Origin: Saccoglossus kowalevskii
Lineage: Eukaryota > Hemichordata > Enteropneusta > Harrimaniidae
NCBI RefSeq assembly: GCF_000003605.2
Contig: NW_003131865.1
Span: 294,679 to 317,289 of the forward strand
Direction of reading: 5' to 3'
Length of the DNA: 22,611 nt
A program made the position numbers and the translations under genes. This document shows positions 20,126 to 22,611 of the stretch, piece after piece; the first letter of the stretch is position 1; the number at the start of each line of letters is the position of its first letter. The notes beneath the pieces are model-generated. The model saw only the letters and a list, made by a program, of their open reading frames with translations, was not told the origin of the DNA and searched no databases.

Positions 20126-21479
20126 GTATTTACTATAATTAGACATAGTCTTTACCTTGCCGTTTATTCGGTGTTATTTGCTTAAGTTGTTCGCAGGCAT
20201 TCAAACTAATAAATAGGGGCAGACAATGTATCACAATTTTTGTTTCAAATTGTCACGTAATTATTGACTTAGAAGGTCCGCTAGTACCTTCCATGCTTAG
20301 AACTTATATCATGCAAAATATTTGTTTGCAAAAATACTTTCTGAAACATTCCATCAACTTCCGTATTAAAGGGGTATTTCTAAAAAAAAAAATACATAGC
20401 ATTCACCAGTAATTTGCGACAACCATAAATATCCATCTCATTACACATAATTTGTTCATTCTATGATGTAACTAGACGAAATTTTGAAATATGATGGGAT
20501 TTAGTCCATTGGAAACTAATAGTAAAAAATCACAATTTTTATGGATGTTGGCCTTTTATTTGCGCGACAAGTAGAGTGACCATATATTTTCTCTGGATTT
20601 TGTGAACACTGAGCAGCATACACAAACCATAATGTAAATGTCAACAACACTAAACATCTATGATAGCCATTTAAATCGTAATAGTGCAAACAAGAATTTG
20701 ACATCATCCGTGTCTGACCATGAATTGCTTTGCCCAACTTACAATATTATAACAACGTGTTATATTATTTTGAAGGTAGATTATGCATTTCCCATGTTGC
20801 ATGAATATAACATGTGATGCACCAATGTATTGTACTGTAAACACGTAACTCCTTAAGTTGCGACAATTCCATTGTCATGTCATTTTGGATGTGTTTAAAT
20901 TGTAAAAATGTTCAATCATTGATAAATAAATTACGAAGAGCAAATAAACAACAAACTTTGAAACTTTGAATCGCAGGGAATAATTTAGCAAAATTTGAGA
21001 AAATTCCTGCGTTGTATTTAAAGTTATATATTTACACTGTTATATTTTATTAAAGTTTTGCTGTTGATTTACCTCAGAATTTCCATTACGTGTTTCGAAC
21101 TCGCATCGTGATTCGAAAGGGGGGGGGTGTTGTCTAGTGTAATATGCGAAACTCGGGTAGATTGGAGGCTGCGATAATAGATTTTTCATGTATAATAAAA
21201 CGTGGAACCCTTTTTCCAAATCTCCTAAAACCAGACCATTGAATATACGCTTCCGATAGGTAATGGTGGCGTCAAGATACTTTTTTAGTTATGGGTAAAA
21301 AAAGTTCGTGTCAGATACCAAGGTCGTTACACTCCATTGACAGTGTATTTTTTCGTTGGCAACCACTCATGTCAGTCTTAGGACGGTCACAGTTGTTAGA
21401 CACCGTGACTGTTATACTACAATTGGCCAATAACAACCACCAAGATTCCAAATCAACAGAAAAAATAAATAAACTGACG

Positions 21480-21795
21480 ATAACTCACTACTCGTTAAAT
21501 ACTAGTATCTCCCAATTACAAGTATTACGAGTTAGATATATCGTTATTACAAGCAAGTCCAACTATACAGGGCTTATTTTACTGTGAATCGAAAGTATCT
21601 CATTATTACAAGTTGGTATCGGTATTGTTATGCCTATCGTGATACAATTTAGTATTTCATTATTACCTGTTAGTAACTCATTGTACGAGTTAGATACCTC
21701 ATTACGAATTCAAATCTCGCTTTAACGAATTAATATGTCATTATTACCCGCTTGTAACTCATTACAAATTAGTATCTCGCTATAAGTAGTATGCT
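21480..21795. repeat. Degenerate tandem array with 18- and 21-bp units
   Basis: Successive units begin TCATT or TCGCT and contain ACGAGTTAGTATC-like words. Around 21657-21780, 21-bp units (tcattattacctgttagtaac, for example, without its last base) alternate with 18-bp ones such as tcattacgaattcaaatc and tcattacaaattagtatc. Unit identity is low, so this is an old array. It falls in the 5' flank of the dynein gene. Confidence 0.65.
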
Positions 21796-21924
21796 AATTA
21801 ATATACCCGATTTCCAATACCAAAATCATTGTATGAACGAATCTTTGAGTATCTTCAATGGTCTCCACAAGTAAAAAATAATGCTGGTGGCACTGTACAG
21901 AATGACATAGTGTTCCCATGACCT

Positions 21925-22140
21925 GTTCTGGTGCAGCCGAGTGTCAGTCTCATTGAATGCTTATACCTGTTGATGCAGCAAATCATGTCCTTATTAAGAC
22001 ACAAATCCAATTACCATGAAGATATTTTTAGATGTTGTACTGAAGCCTTGGCACTTATTTACCACATACGATATTTAGCACGCAAGTACATAGGATTACA
22101 TAGAAAATGTACAATTGATACTACCGGCACTACCATATGA
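21925..22140 (+). other. Unassigned open segment, possible exon or gene remnant
   Basis: An open frame runs to a TGA at 22138-22140. A possible acceptor (ctggtgcag, exon start about 21937) opens CCG AGT GTC in frame, and the translation contains IECLYLLMQQIMSLLRHKSN and FRCCTEALALIYHIRYLARK. Composition is more protein-like (helical, Leu/Arg/His) than other open frames in the flank. I do not recognise it, no partner exon is visible, and a clear donor is lacking. It could be a terminal exon, a decayed transposon fragment or chance. Confidence 0.2.
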
Positions 22141-22611
22141 TTGAAATTTAGATAATTTAATATAAAGATTTAGGAGAAATGTAGCAATAATAATAATTGC
22201 AGAGGCTTCTGTTCCATAGAATTTAGTTCTCAGAAACTTCTTCAAATAAATAAAATATTTATCAGCAAAGTTCAATGGTTTACATGATCCTGTGTTTTTA
22301 CCATTGAACAGAATGTTTACGAGTTGAAAATGTAATAGCTGCATTACAAGACAATCACTTATCAGAATAGGTCTACTCAGGGAACTTCACTGATATCTAA
22401 GCTCAGCAATAAGACTATCAGCAAGTGGGTTTACCTTGTGCGTTTTACATACAAATATCATACATATTGTGACGTTAAATGCGGGGGGGGGGCCTTTATG
22501 GTGCTACACCGTATTCAGGATCGGGGAGTTTGTCTTTAATACCGGTCTAATAGTCTTTGTCTTTGGTAGCGTGCTTATCTAATAAGTCTCCTCCCTCTCA
22601 GCTCGTCCGCT

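Larger units (their letters stand above)
19069..22611. other. 5' flank of the dynein gene
   Basis: The stretch up to about 19350 is CpG-richer and probably contains the promoter and 5' UTR. Beyond it are the tRNA-derived sequence, the 18/21-bp array, G-runs near 21119 and 22483, and the unassigned segment at 21925-22140. No convincing divergent gene partner is seen; 19360-20030, 20130-21080 and 22141-22611 are featureless. Confidence 0.75.

Noticed and set aside
21081..21120. B-box-like tttcgaactcgc suggesting a second tRNA-derived element
   Set aside because: No A-box at a suitable distance and no stem pairing was found.

Overview
The window is eukaryotic, metazoan nuclear DNA: AT-rich, with a multi-exon gene bearing canonical GT-AG introns, mobile-element remnants and simple repeats. 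No bacterial-style operon, rRNA or CRISPR array is visible. The organism is most likely a marine invertebrate. The only taxon clue beyond the gene is a young repeat family with a core of ~158-bp tandem units, resembling the 'pearl'-type elements described from bivalve molluscs. That is a weak lead, not an identification.

One gene dominates. Positions 943-19068 on the minus strand hold the 5' part of an axonemal dynein heavy chain of the DNAH5/DNAH8 (outer-arm gamma) type. I resolved 16 coding exons whose reading phases all agree. They encode the first 1066 residues (3199 nt) of a protein normally around 4,500-4,700 residues long. The modelled part covers the N-terminal leader, the DHC_N1 tail domain (about residues 223-815) and the start of the tail-to-linker region. 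The motor (AAA+ ring, stalk, microtubule-binding domain) lies beyond position 1, outside the window. The start codon is at 19068, and a CpG-richer stretch at about 19070-19350 is the likely promoter. It holds a degenerate RFX/X-box-like site and a YY1-like ATGGCG element that is also a four-codon upstream ORF.

Layout from left to right: 1-235, the truncated right end of a repeat element; 319-420, a candidate plus-strand exon of another gene; 943-10081, dynein exons 16 to 3 with short introns; 10082-12783, intron 2 with a complete copy of the same element (10916-11502); 12784-12903, exon 2, which is in-frame and could be an alternative first exon; 12904-18921, a 6-kb intron 1 with several small repeat families and a perfect 28-bp palindrome; 18922-19068, exon 1; 19069-22611, 5' flank with a tRNA-derived sequence (~20033-20125), a degenerate 18/21-bp tandem array (~21480-21795) and an unassigned open segment (21925-22140).

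The points most worth checking are the possible two-promoter arrangement of the dynein gene, the antisense exon-like segment at 319-420, and the young element family. I found no complete, convincingly new multi-gene system.
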